A DNA stretch of 5,881 nucleotides from Pseudomonadota bacterium (GCA_023417745.1 JAEZEM010000441.1:1-5881), one strand, 5' to 3'. Shown: positions 1 to 5,866, counted from the stretch's first letter. Program-made: numbers and translations. Notes: generated by a model not told the origin, from the sequence alone.

Positions 1-2606
1 TGGATGTAGCCCTGCTTCATGGCCCCTTCCTGGGAGGAGCTGGTGGCCCCGCCGGGCATGGCGTGCTCGACCACGTCGTAGTCGATGCCCTGGAAGTACG
101 GCGCGGTGTAGCGGTCGTAGTAGGGCATGACCTGCTTGAGCACGAAGTTGGCGGCCCGGATCATGTCCTTGTTGTCCTTGGTCAGGGCCACGGGCACGCC
201 CAGATCTTCCTCGATGTAGGCGGCCGTGGAGAGCACCTCGCCCTGGCCGTACCAGCGCACGGAAGCGCCGATGGCGGTGTCGACGATGTGGCAGCCGGCT
301 TCGGCGGCGGCGCCCACGGCCGGGACAAACAGCCCGTCCGTGTAGTGGCGGTGGTAGTCGACGACCAGATCGGGGTAGGCCTTGCGGATGGCGGCAATAA
401 GCTCGCGAACGAAACGCGGCGGACACATGCCGGCCATGTCCTTGAGGCACAAGATGATGCTCTTGGCCGCCTTGGCCTTGGTCATGCCGCCGGCCTTGGC
501 GGTCTGGTCAAGGATGGCCTCCAGCACGCCGAGGTAATGGGGCACGTCGAAGCCCCGGGCCCAGGACAGGGAGATGGCCGGCTCGAAGATGATGCCCGGC
601 CGCGACAGGGCGACCTCGGCAAAGGGATACATGTTGTCGATGTGATTAAGGAAATCAAAGCAGCGGATGATGTCGTAGTGCTCGCAGATCATCTCGCCCG
701 TCAGCCGCATGAGATTGCGCGGCTGGGGCTTGTAGCCCAGCACGTTGGTGGAGCGAATGAGCAGCTGCTTCATGGTCTTGGGCGCAAACTCGTTCCACTT
801 GGCCGCCTCGGAGAAGGGGTAGGTCATGTTGGCCATCATGGCCACGTGGAAGTGCGCGCCGCCGCCGTTTTCCAGCGAGAAAAAGCCGCAGTTGTCGAGA
901 TACGGCCCGACCAGCTCATCCTCGGCCAGCCGGAAGCGGTTGCCGCTGTTGGACTGGGTGATGTCGCGGGTGGTGGTGTCGACGAAATGGACCTTGCCGG
1001 AGTCGCGCACCATGTCGAGAACGGCCTGGCGGTCGCCGCGCGGATAGGGGCTTTCGGGCGAGCGCAGATCGGCCTCGGGCATGTGGGGCGTGAACCGGCC
1101 CAGGCGGTAGTCCTCCCGGCCCCGGTACTTGCCCAGCTGGACGTGGGGGTTGTAGCCCCGGGCCGAGATCTCGGCCACCAGCCACGACAGGCGCATGGCC
1201 TCGGGCTCGTCGTCCTGGTAGTTGAGCAGGTAGGGGTTCTGGGTGATGAACTTGGTGTCGAAATCCCCTTTCATGAATTCCGAGTGGCGCAGGATCTGGC
1301 GATGAAACGGGATGGTCGTTTTGAGGCCGCCGATGATGTACTCGCGAAGCGCCCGCTCCATGACCGAAACTATCTTGGGCCAATTGCGGCCGTAGGAAAT
1401 GAGCAGCGCGCCGGCGGAATCGTACTGGGTGGGAAACTCATAGCCGGCCGTCAGGCAGGAATCGAGCCGGATACCTTGGCCCCCGGGAGACAGGTAGCGG
1501 GTGACGGTGCCGGCGTTGGGGGCGAAATTCTGTTTGGGGTCCTCGCAGTTGATGCGCAGCTGCATGGCGTGGAGGAACGGACGGGTGTCCACGCAATTAA
1601 ACCGCAGCTTGCCGCCAAAGGCGATGTTGATCTGCTCTTCAACCAGGTCCACGCCGTAGCGGCATTCGGTGATGCCGTGCTCCACCTGCAAGCGGGTGTT
1701 GACCTCGATCATGTACGGTTCGCCGTCGGCATCGACCAGGAATTCCACCGTGGCCAGGGAATAATACCCGGTCTCGCGCACCAGCCGCTCGCCGTAGTCC
1801 TTGAGGCGCTGGCGCAGTTCCTCGGTCATGCCGCGCCAGGGCGACGGGGTGATCTCCACGAGCTTTTGGTGGTTGCGCTGCACCGAACAATCGCGTTCGT
1901 CAAAGGCGAACACGTTGCCGAAGCGGTCGCCGGCCACCTGGATTTCGATGTGGCGCACGCTGGTGAGGAGCTTTTCCACGAACAGGCGCGGATTGCCGAA
2001 CGAGGCCTGGGCCATGGCCGAAGCCTTGGAAAAAGCGGATTCGAGCTGGGCCTCGGAATAAATTTCATAAATGCCCCGGCCGCCGCCGCCGCCTTCGGCC
2101 TTGAGCATGATGGGGAAGCCGATCTTCTGGGCGATCTCCCGGGCCTCGGGGATGGTGACCGAGCCTTCGGAGCCGGGCACCACCGGGATGCCCAGGCTCA
2201 TGGCCAGGCGGCGCGCCTCGACCTTGTTGCCAAGGCTCTTCATGGCTTCGGCCGAGGAGCCGATGAAAAGGATGCCCGCTTCGGCGCACTTGCGGGGAAA
2301 TTCGCAGTCTTCGGAAGCAAATCCCCAGCCCGGGTGGATGGCGACCACGCCCCTGGCCTTGGCTTTCTTGATGATGCCGTCGATGTCGAGATAGGCCCGG
2401 GGATCGGGGCCTAGGGTGATGAGCTCATGAGCGCCGGCCGTGGCCGGGGACGTCATGTCCACATCGGTTACGGTGAGCACGGGAATGGCGCGCAGGCGTT
2501 CGCGGATGGAACGCAGCACCCGGCGGGCGGAAATGCCCCGGTTGGCGACAAGAATCTTCTTTCCTTCAACCTCGGAAAGCACTTCCTGAAACGTCTTGGC
2601 GATCAT
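1..2606 (-). CDS. pyc: Pyruvate carboxylase, N-terminal 868 residues (partial; runs off left edge)
   Basis: Biotin-dependent cytosolic enzyme that carboxylates pyruvate to oxaloacetate using ATP and bicarbonate. The frame is open from ATG 2606 to the window edge. Biotin carboxylase domain: VANRG at 20-24, HPGWGF 91-96, ATP-grasp glycine loop KAEGGGGGRG 169-178, ERDCSVQRN 237-245, EVNTRLQVEH 301-310, catalytic-type Arg351 in LRINCEDP. Carboxyltransferase domain: DTTTRD..QS 543-552, the lysine normally carboxylated (K722 in KDMAG), metal ligands H752 and H754 in HRHYTDG with Thr756. The single-chain biotin carboxylase-carboxyltransferase order is that of pyruvate carboxylase. The rest of the carboxyltransferase and the biotin-carrier domain (usual total about 1,150-1,230 residues) lie outside. 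The start is supported by AGAGGA 4 bases upstream and by the normal position of the first motif. Several biotin carboxylase motifs are divergent, so a related 2-oxoacid carboxylase cannot be fully excluded. The gene lies 69 bases downstream of birA on the same strand. Confidence 0.93.
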   Translation of the reverse strand, partial: MIAKTFQEVLSEVEGKKILVANRGISARRVLRSIRERLRAIPVLTVTDVDMTSPATAGAHELITLGPDPRAYLDIDGIIKKAKARGVVAIHPGWGFASEDCEFPRKCAEAGILFIGSSAEAMKSLGNKVEARRLAMSLGIPVVPGSEGSVTIPEAREIAQKIGFPIMLKAEGGGGGRGIYEIYSEAQLESAFSKASAMAQASFGNPRLFVEKLLTSVRHIEIQVAGDRFGNVFAFDERDCSVQRNHQKLVEITPSPWRGMTEELRQRLKDYGERLVRETGYYSLATVEFLVDADGEPYMIEVNTRLQVEHGITECRYGVDLVEEQINIAFGGKLRFNCVDTRPFLHAMQLRINCEDPKQNFAPNAGTVTRYLSPGGQGIRLDSCLTAGYEFPTQYDSAGALLISYGRNWPKIVSVMERALREYIIGGLKTTIPFHRQILRHSEFMKGDFDTKFITQNPYLLNYQDDEPEAMRLSWLVAEISARGYNPHVQLGKYRGREDYRLGRFTPHMPEADLRSPESPYPRGDRQAVLDMVRDSGKVHFVDTTTRDITQSNSGNRFRLAEDELVGPYLDNCGFFSLENGGGAHFHVAMMANMTYPFSEAAKWNEFAPKTMKQLLIRSTNVLGYKPQPRNLMRLTGEMICEHYDIIRCFDFLNHIDNMYPFAEVALSRPGIIFEPAISLSWARGFDVPHYLGVLEAILDQTAKAGGMTKAKAAKSIILCLKDMAGMCPPRFVRELIAAIRKAYPDLVVDYHRHYTDGLFVPAVGAAAEAGCHIVDTAIGASVRWYGQGEVLSTAAYIEEDLGVPVALTKDNKDMIRAANFVLKQVMPYYDRYTAPYFQGIDYDVVEHAMPGGATSSSQEGAMKQGYI

Positions 2607-2610
2607 GCTG

Positions 2611-2616
2611 TCCTCT
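2611..2616 (-). promoter_or_regulatory. Ribosome binding site of pyc
   Basis: On the minus strand AGAGGA lies 4 bases before the ATG at 2606. It is a good Shine-Dalgarno match and favours this start. Another ATG at 2640 lies in a different frame and is not used. Confidence 0.7.
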
Positions 2617-2641
2617 GACCCCTGAGGGCGACCTGTCCATT

Positions 2642-2673
2642 CTCTTTAAGAGTGACGATCCGGCGGGGGCCGG
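2642..2673. other. birA-pyc spacer with two small inverted repeats
   Basis: The 69-base gap between the birA stop and the pyc start holds CTCTT-T-AAGAG (2642-2652) and a 5-bp stem CCGGC/GCCGG with a four-G loop (2660-2673). Neither is followed by a T-tract in the minus direction, so neither looks like an intrinsic terminator. This agrees with read-through from birA into pyc. An operator or mRNA-processing role is possible but unsupported. Confidence 0.35.
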
Positions 2674-2675
2674 CA

Positions 2676-3689
2676 TCAAAGGAGGGATATGCTCCCGCAA
2701 TGAAGCGTCAAATCCTGCCCTGGCCCGGATTCGCCACGCAGCAGCCGAAGTCCCCCGTCCTCGGCCAACCCGACGATCCGTGCCCGAAACCCGTCCGATC
2801 CGCTCTCGCGCACAAAGACTTCCCGACCCAGCCAAGCCAGACGACGCTCGACAAAACGGGACAATGCACTCGAGTCCGATAGCGCAACGCACTGGAGGTA
2901 GCAGGTTTGCCCGGACTTCACAAGTTCGCCCCACAGCGTAACCGCGCCCGGCACTTCGCCAAAGTCCGTCAGGGCGGCGGCCGGGGCGGCGTGATCCCGA
3001 CGAAGCGACGCCGCATCCGGGGCCACGGCGCAGTTTATGCCGACGCCGGCCACAATACGGCCATGTCGTTCTTCAAGGAGGATTCCCGCGACCTTGCGCC
3101 CCTCAACCAGAAGATCATTGGGCCATTTGACCTTGGCGGCGAATCCCCGGCCATAGAGCCCGTCAGCCAGGCAGGCCCCGACCACCACCGGGGCCATGGC
3201 GCAAAGAGCCCCCTCCCCGGCCGGCCAGGACAGGGCGGCGTAAATGTTGCCCGGCGGCGAAATCCATTCCCGGCGCATCTGGCCCCGGCCGCTGGTCTGG
3301 GACACGGCCAGCACGGAGGCAAAAGGCGACAGCAGGCCGGCGGCGGCAAAAGCCCAGGCCGCATCCAGGCTTGTGGCGCACGGGCCAACGACCAGGATGG
3401 CCGGGGCGTCGGCCAGGGCCGGGCCTTGGCCGTGCAGCCATCGCCCGGCGGCCGGCCCGTGTTCGGCCCCGAGATCGACCGGCCGCCACGGCCCAAACCG
3501 GGCCATGTCGGCGGCCCACAAGGGATGGCCGGCGGCCAGAGCCTCGGGCGAAATCGGCCCGGCCAGGCCCGGTCCGCCCGATTCCCACAGCCACACGCCG
3601 CCGTTTTTGAAAGGGTTTCGCGACAAGGGGCGGCTGGCCCCTGGATTTTTGACGGCATTTGGGACAATGTCCGCGCCGGAGTCATGCAT
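2676..3689 (-). CDS. birA: Biotin--[carboxylase] protein ligase without HTH domain (BirA catalytic type)
   Basis: Activates biotin to biotinyl-AMP and attaches it to the biotin-carrier lysine of biotin enzymes. From ATG 3689 the protein has 337 residues. The catalytic core begins near residue 105 (ATSLDAAW). It has the nucleotide loop SGRGQMRREW (133-142), KWPNDLL (188-194) with the catalytic-type lysine, KVAGILLEE (199-207), GVGIN (215-219), and a C-terminal SH3-like part LGREV...GLRLL (about 287-318). There is no winged-helix DNA-binding domain, so it is unlikely to repress biotin genes as E. coli BirA does. In its place are about 100 residues rich in Gly, Pro, Ala and Trp that I do not recognise. 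E. coli Arg118 is replaced by Gln137. The start is uncertain: ATG 3689 has only a weak upstream GAG and overlaps the cca start by 2 bases; TTG 3626, GTG 3596 and ATG 3506 are alternatives. High third-position GC supports coding at least from about 3612 downward. Pyc, the next gene, is the obvious substrate. Confidence 0.88.
   Translation of the reverse strand: MHDSGADIVPNAVKNPGASRPLSRNPFKNGGVWLWESGGPGLAGPISPEALAAGHPLWAADMARFGPWRPVDLGAEHGPAAGRWLHGQGPALADAPAILVVGPCATSLDAAWAFAAAGLLSPFASVLAVSQTSGRGQMRREWISPPGNIYAALSWPAGEGALCAMAPVVVGACLADGLYGRGFAAKVKWPNDLLVEGRKVAGILLEERHGRIVAGVGINCAVAPDAASLRRDHAAPAAALTDFGEVPGAVTLWGELVKSGQTCYLQCVALSDSSALSRFVERRLAWLGREVFVRESGSDGFRARIVGLAEDGGLRLLRGESGPGQDLTLHCGSISLL
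3678..3681 (+). promoter_or_regulatory. Ribosome binding site of cca
   Basis: GGAG lies 6 bases before the ATG at 3688. It selects this ATG over the out-of-frame ATG at 3684. The protein then begins directly with the family's usual KRYLVGGAVRD. Confidence 0.65.
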
Positions 3690-4857
3690 GAAACGGTATC
3701 TCGTAGGCGGCGCGGTCCGCGACATATTGCTCGGCCGGCCGGTTGTGGATCAGGATTATCTCATTGTCGACGCCACGCCCGAGGCGTTCGTGCGACGGTA
3801 TCGAAGGGCTCGGCAGGTCGGCAAGACCTTTCCGGTCTTCATGCTGGGCAGCGCCCAGTACGCCTGGCCGCGCGGCGACAGCGTGGCCGAGGACCTGCTG
3901 GCCCGGGACCTGACGATTAACGCCATGGCCATGGGCGACTCCCGGGAGATCGCCGGGCGGCTGCATTTCCATCCCTTGGCCCTGTCCGACCTGCGCGATC
4001 GGTGGCTGCGCCCGTGCGGCGAGATGTCCATGTTCGACGATCCGCTGCGGGTCTACCGGGCGGCCCGGTTCGCCGCCTCGCTGCCGGATTTCTCGCCCCA
4101 CCCCGAGCTTGTGGCCCAGATGCGGGCCGTGGCCGCCTGCGGCGCGCTTGGCGACGTCTTTGCCGAGCGGGTGGCCCAGGAAGTGCGCAAGGCCCTGGGC
4201 ACGACCAAGCCGTCGCGATTTTTCCAGCTCCTGGCCGACACCGGCTGTCTGCTGCCCTGGCTGCCCGAACTCGAAGCCGCCCGCCACGTGCCGGCCGGCC
4301 CGCCCGAGCACCACGACGGCAGCGTGTTCAACCACATGCTGGACATGGTCGACATCCTGGCCGGCGACGCCCTGGCCGGCTGGATGGCCGTGTGCCATGA
4401 CCTGGGCAAGATCATTACGCCCGAGTGTGAATGGCCGCGCCACCACGGCCACGATGACCAGGGCGAACAGGTGGCCGGGGAACTCGGCCGGCGGCTCAAG
4501 CTCCCCAACCGGGTGCGCGAGGCCGGCGAGGCCGCGGCCAAGCTCCACATGAAGGCGGCCCGCTACCCGGAACTGCGGGCCGGCACGCGGGTGGACATGC
4601 TCACCTGGCTGCACAAGCACGACATGGTGGAACCGCTTTTCGAGGTGGTGCGGGCCGACAGCGGCAAAAGCGTTCTGCCCTTGGCCAAGCGCGACCTCAA
4701 GGTGATGCTCTCGGTGCATCTGCCCGGCAAGCAGCGCCAACGCGGGCCGATCTCGGGCGAGCGGCTGCGCAATCTGCGCTGCCAGAAGCTGGCCGAGCAC
4801 GACAAGGCCCAAGGCCGCGCCCCCGAGGGCGTGGAAGGCGAACAGGGGCAGGGATAG
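3688..4857 (+). CDS. cca: tRNA nucleotidyltransferase, class II, with HD domain (CCA- or possibly CC-adding)
   Basis: Adds C and A, or possibly only CC, to tRNA 3' ends without a template. The protein has 389 residues; E. coli Cca has 412. Visible parts: GGAVRDILLG (7-16), metal ligands D21 and D23 in DQDYLIV, motif B RDLTINA (73-79), DPLRVYRAARF (118-128), ERVAQE (160-165), then an E. coli-type HD phosphohydrolase region with H216, HD at 237-238 in CHDLGK and RHHGHDDQ (251-258). In E. coli this HD domain has 2',3'-cyclic phosphodiesterase and 2'-nucleotidase activity. Oddity: Tyr58-Ala59 is followed after 14 residues by ARD 72-74, whereas E. coli Cca has about 18 more residues there (the flexible-loop segment RTERKSG...YTGF). 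That is the loop whose loss marks CC-adding enzymes. A poly(A) polymerase is less likely given the E. coli Cca-like N-terminus and HD domain. The gene diverges from birA and may be cotranscribed with the HEPN/MNT genes 61 bases downstream. Confidence 0.9.
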   Translation: MKRYLVGGAVRDILLGRPVVDQDYLIVDATPEAFVRRYRRARQVGKTFPVFMLGSAQYAWPRGDSVAEDLLARDLTINAMAMGDSREIAGRLHFHPLALSDLRDRWLRPCGEMSMFDDPLRVYRAARFAASLPDFSPHPELVAQMRAVAACGALGDVFAERVAQEVRKALGTTKPSRFFQLLADTGCLLPWLPELEAARHVPAGPPEHHDGSVFNHMLDMVDILAGDALAGWMAVCHDLGKIITPECEWPRHHGHDDQGEQVAGELGRRLKLPNRVREAGEAAAKLHMKAARYPELRAGTRVDMLTWLHKHDMVEPLFEVVRADSGKSVLPLAKRDLKVMLSVHLPGKQRQRGPISGERLRNLRCQKLAEHDKAQGRAPEGVEGEQGQG

Positions 4858-4906
4858 GCTTGGGCCGTACCCCGGCCCGCCCTGACCAGCCGGTCGCCCC
4901 GGCGGC

Positions 4907-4912
4907 AAGGAG
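4907..4912 (+). promoter_or_regulatory. Ribosome binding site of the HEPN gene
   Basis: AAGGAG lies 6 bases before the ATG at 4919. It is the strongest Shine-Dalgarno sequence in the window and fixes this start. Its strength contrasts with the weak initiation region of the following MNT gene. Confidence 0.8.
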
Positions 4913-4918
4913 AATCCC

Positions 4919-5338
4919 ATGGCTCTCGACCTGACCAGCCTGACCAAGGCCATAGACGCCCTGGACCGGTCGCTTACCGCCACGGCCGAGGGTCTGTCGT
5001 CCATCGCCCCGGAGTTGCGCGACACTGTGCGGGCCGGCATCATCCAGCATTTCGAAGTGGCCTATGAACTATGCTGGAAATTTCTCCAGCGTTGGCTGCG
5101 GGAAAACGCCTCCCCTACCGACGCCGACTTTCCGCGCACTCGCAAGGATCTATTCCGCCAGGCAGCCCGGGCCGGCCTGCTCGACGACCCCGTGCCCTGG
5201 TTCGGCTTTGGCGACGCCCGCAACCTGACGTCTCACACCTACGACGGTGAAACCGCCCTGGACGTCTGCGAGGCGGCCCGGCGCTTCCTGCCCCAGGCCA
5301 AGGGACTGCTCGCCCGGCTGGCCGAGCGCAATGATTGA
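4919..5338 (+). CDS. HI0074-family HEPN protein (putative HepT-like toxin / nucleotidyltransferase partner)
   Basis: A 139-residue all-helical-looking protein of the HI0074 family, once called nucleotidyltransferase substrate-binding proteins and part of the HEPN superfamily. Family-typical stretches are FEVAYELCWKFLQRWL (45-60), FPRTRKDLFRQA (71-82) and WFGFGDARNLTSHTYDG (94-110). The last holds R101-NLTS-H106-T-Y108, a perfect RX4HXY motif. In characterised HEPN/MNT toxins this Arg and His form the RNase site and the Tyr is the residue AMP-modified by the antitoxin. The partner gene overlaps its end by 8 bases, the usual arrangement of such pairs. The presence of all three motif residues suggests an active protein, but toxicity is inferred. 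HI0074-type proteins are a separate branch from classical HepT (DUF86), and a non-toxic role with the MNT protein remains possible. No signal peptide or membrane segment is seen. Confidence 0.87.
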   Translation: MALDLTSLTKAIDALDRSLTATAEGLSSIAPELRDTVRAGIIQHFEVAYELCWKFLQRWLRENASPTDADFPRTRKDLFRQAARAGLLDDPVPWFGFGDARNLTSHTYDGETALDVCEAARRFLPQAKGLLARLAERND

Positions 5339-5627
5339 CCTCGCCCCGGACCAGCTCGCCATCGTGCGGGCCATCCTGGCCGCTCACCTGCCCGAGGCCA
5401 CGGTTTTCGCCTTTGGTTCGCGGGCGCGCGGCACGGCCCGGCCCCACTCCGACCTTGATCTGGCCGTGTCGGCCGACGCGCCCCTGCCCCTGGACCGGCT
5501 CGAAGCCCTGCGCGACGCCTTTGCCGCCTCCGACCTGCCCATGCAGGTCGATGTGGTGGATTCCCGGGCTGTTTCGGCCGCGTTTCGGCGGGTCATCGAG
5601 GCCACCAAGATCCCTCTCGGGAAATAG
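5331..5627 (+). CDS. MNT-type minimal nucleotidyltransferase (putative antitoxin, HI0073/MntA-like)
   Basis: A 98-residue protein of the minimal nucleotidyltransferase family (DNA polymerase beta fold). The core motif GS-X10-DXD is exact: G29-S30, then D41-L-D43. A third acidic residue is likely D74 in MQVDVVD. In HepT/MntA-type systems the MNT protein transfers AMP from ATP to the tyrosine of the HEPN RX4HXY motif and so silences the RNase. That reaction is inferred here from both motifs being intact. The ATG sits inside the end of the upstream gene (ATGATTGA, 8-base overlap) with only a weak GAG before it, which suggests translational coupling that keeps the two proteins in step. The length is normal for the family. 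An alternative view is a stand-alone nucleotidyltransferase complex with unknown substrate, as first proposed for HI0073/HI0074. Confidence 0.87.
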   Translation: MIDLAPDQLAIVRAILAAHLPEATVFAFGSRARGTARPHSDLDLAVSADAPLPLDRLEALRDAFAASDLPMQVDVVDSRAVSAAFRRVIEATKIPLGK

Positions 5628-5635
5628 CCTTCCCA

Positions 5636-5661
5636 GGCGGCGGGAGCATCTCCCAGCCGCC
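5636..5661 (+). other. Hairpin just after the MNT gene
   Basis: GGCGGC-GGGAG, loop CAT, CTCCC-A-GCCGCC form an 11-bp stem with one bulged A, starting 9 bases after the stop codon. No T-tract follows, so it is not a classic intrinsic terminator. It could protect the mRNA 3' end or help Rho-dependent termination. Confidence 0.45.
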
Positions 5662-5701
5662 CTGCCCGGCTCTCGGACAAACCGCACCAGCGATCGCCAA
5701 T

Positions 5702-5736
5702 AAAAAAACGCCGGGACGGCGACCGTCCCGGCGTTT
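5702..5736 (-). terminator. Intrinsic terminator, strong in the minus direction, possibly bidirectional
   Basis: A perfect 14-bp stem (AAACGCCGGGACGG at 5706-5719, its complement at 5723-5736) has a 3-base CGA loop. Read on the minus strand it ends in seven consecutive T, a textbook terminator for a leftward transcript entering from beyond 5881. Read on the plus strand only TTT follows the stem before GAGC, so it is a weaker terminator for the cca-HEPN-MNT unit, though the stem is very stable. Confidence 0.75.
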
Positions 5737-5753
5737 GAGCACAATCTTCAGGC

Positions 5754-5766
5754 GAGGCGTCGCCTC
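5754..5766. repeat. Small inverted repeat
   Basis: GAGGCG-T-CGCCTC, a 13-base palindrome-like sequence between the terminator and the G-tract hairpin. Too short to assign a role. Confidence 0.3.
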
Positions 5767-5821
5767 ATCACAGCCAGCGTTGCCGGCCAACTCCTCCCCC
5801 ACCCTTACCCTTTTTCCCATT

Positions 5822-5866
5822 CGGGGGGTCTGGGGGCCTCAGGCCCCCAGCCGCCGGAGGCACTCT
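5822..5866. repeat. G-tract hairpin, possible dispersed intergenic repeat
   Basis: Six G, then a perfect 9-bp stem CTGGGGGCC (5830-5838), loop TCA, GGCCCCCAG (5842-5850), followed by CCGCCGGAGGC (5851-5861). From memory, similar G-tract hairpins flanked by GCCTCCGGCGG-like ends recur between genes in Desulfovibrio-type genomes. Only one copy is visible here, so the repeat nature is inference. There is no clear T-tract, only a pyrimidine-rich stretch afterwards. Confidence 0.4.

Noticed and set aside
63..2414. 783-residue plus-strand open frame opposite pyc
   Set aside because: It is the antisense shadow of pyc in GC-rich DNA. Its sequence is low-complexity His/Gly/Ala/Val-rich with no family motif, while the minus strand shows unbroken biotin carboxylase and carboxyltransferase motifs.
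2660..2673. Terminator between birA and pyc
   Set aside because: Stem of only 5 bp and no T-tract in the minus direction.
3649..3654. TTGACG as a -35 box for cca
   Set aside because: No acceptable -10 hexamer occurs 16-18 bases downstream; GACAAT is too close.
3244..3687. In-frame upstream extension of cca
   Set aside because: The extension lies opposite birA, has no homology-like sequence, and the ATG at 3688 has a ribosome binding site and starts right at the family N-terminus.
2907..3920. Plus-strand open frame opposite birA running into cca
   Set aside because: Arg/Gly/Pro-rich shadow with no motif; it overlaps two genes with clear catalytic signatures.
3682..5043. Long minus-strand open frame opposite cca
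   Set aside because: Antisense shadow rich in His, Gly and Gln; it covers the whole cca gene and the HEPN gene start, both well supported.
5690..5697. GCGATCGC palindrome as a HIP1-type repeat
   Set aside because: Only one copy is seen and the GC content makes chance occurrence likely; HIP1 is a cyanobacterial feature.
5593..5820. 75-residue minus-strand open frame
   Set aside because: It crosses the perfect terminator stem and the end of the MNT gene and has no recognisable domain.
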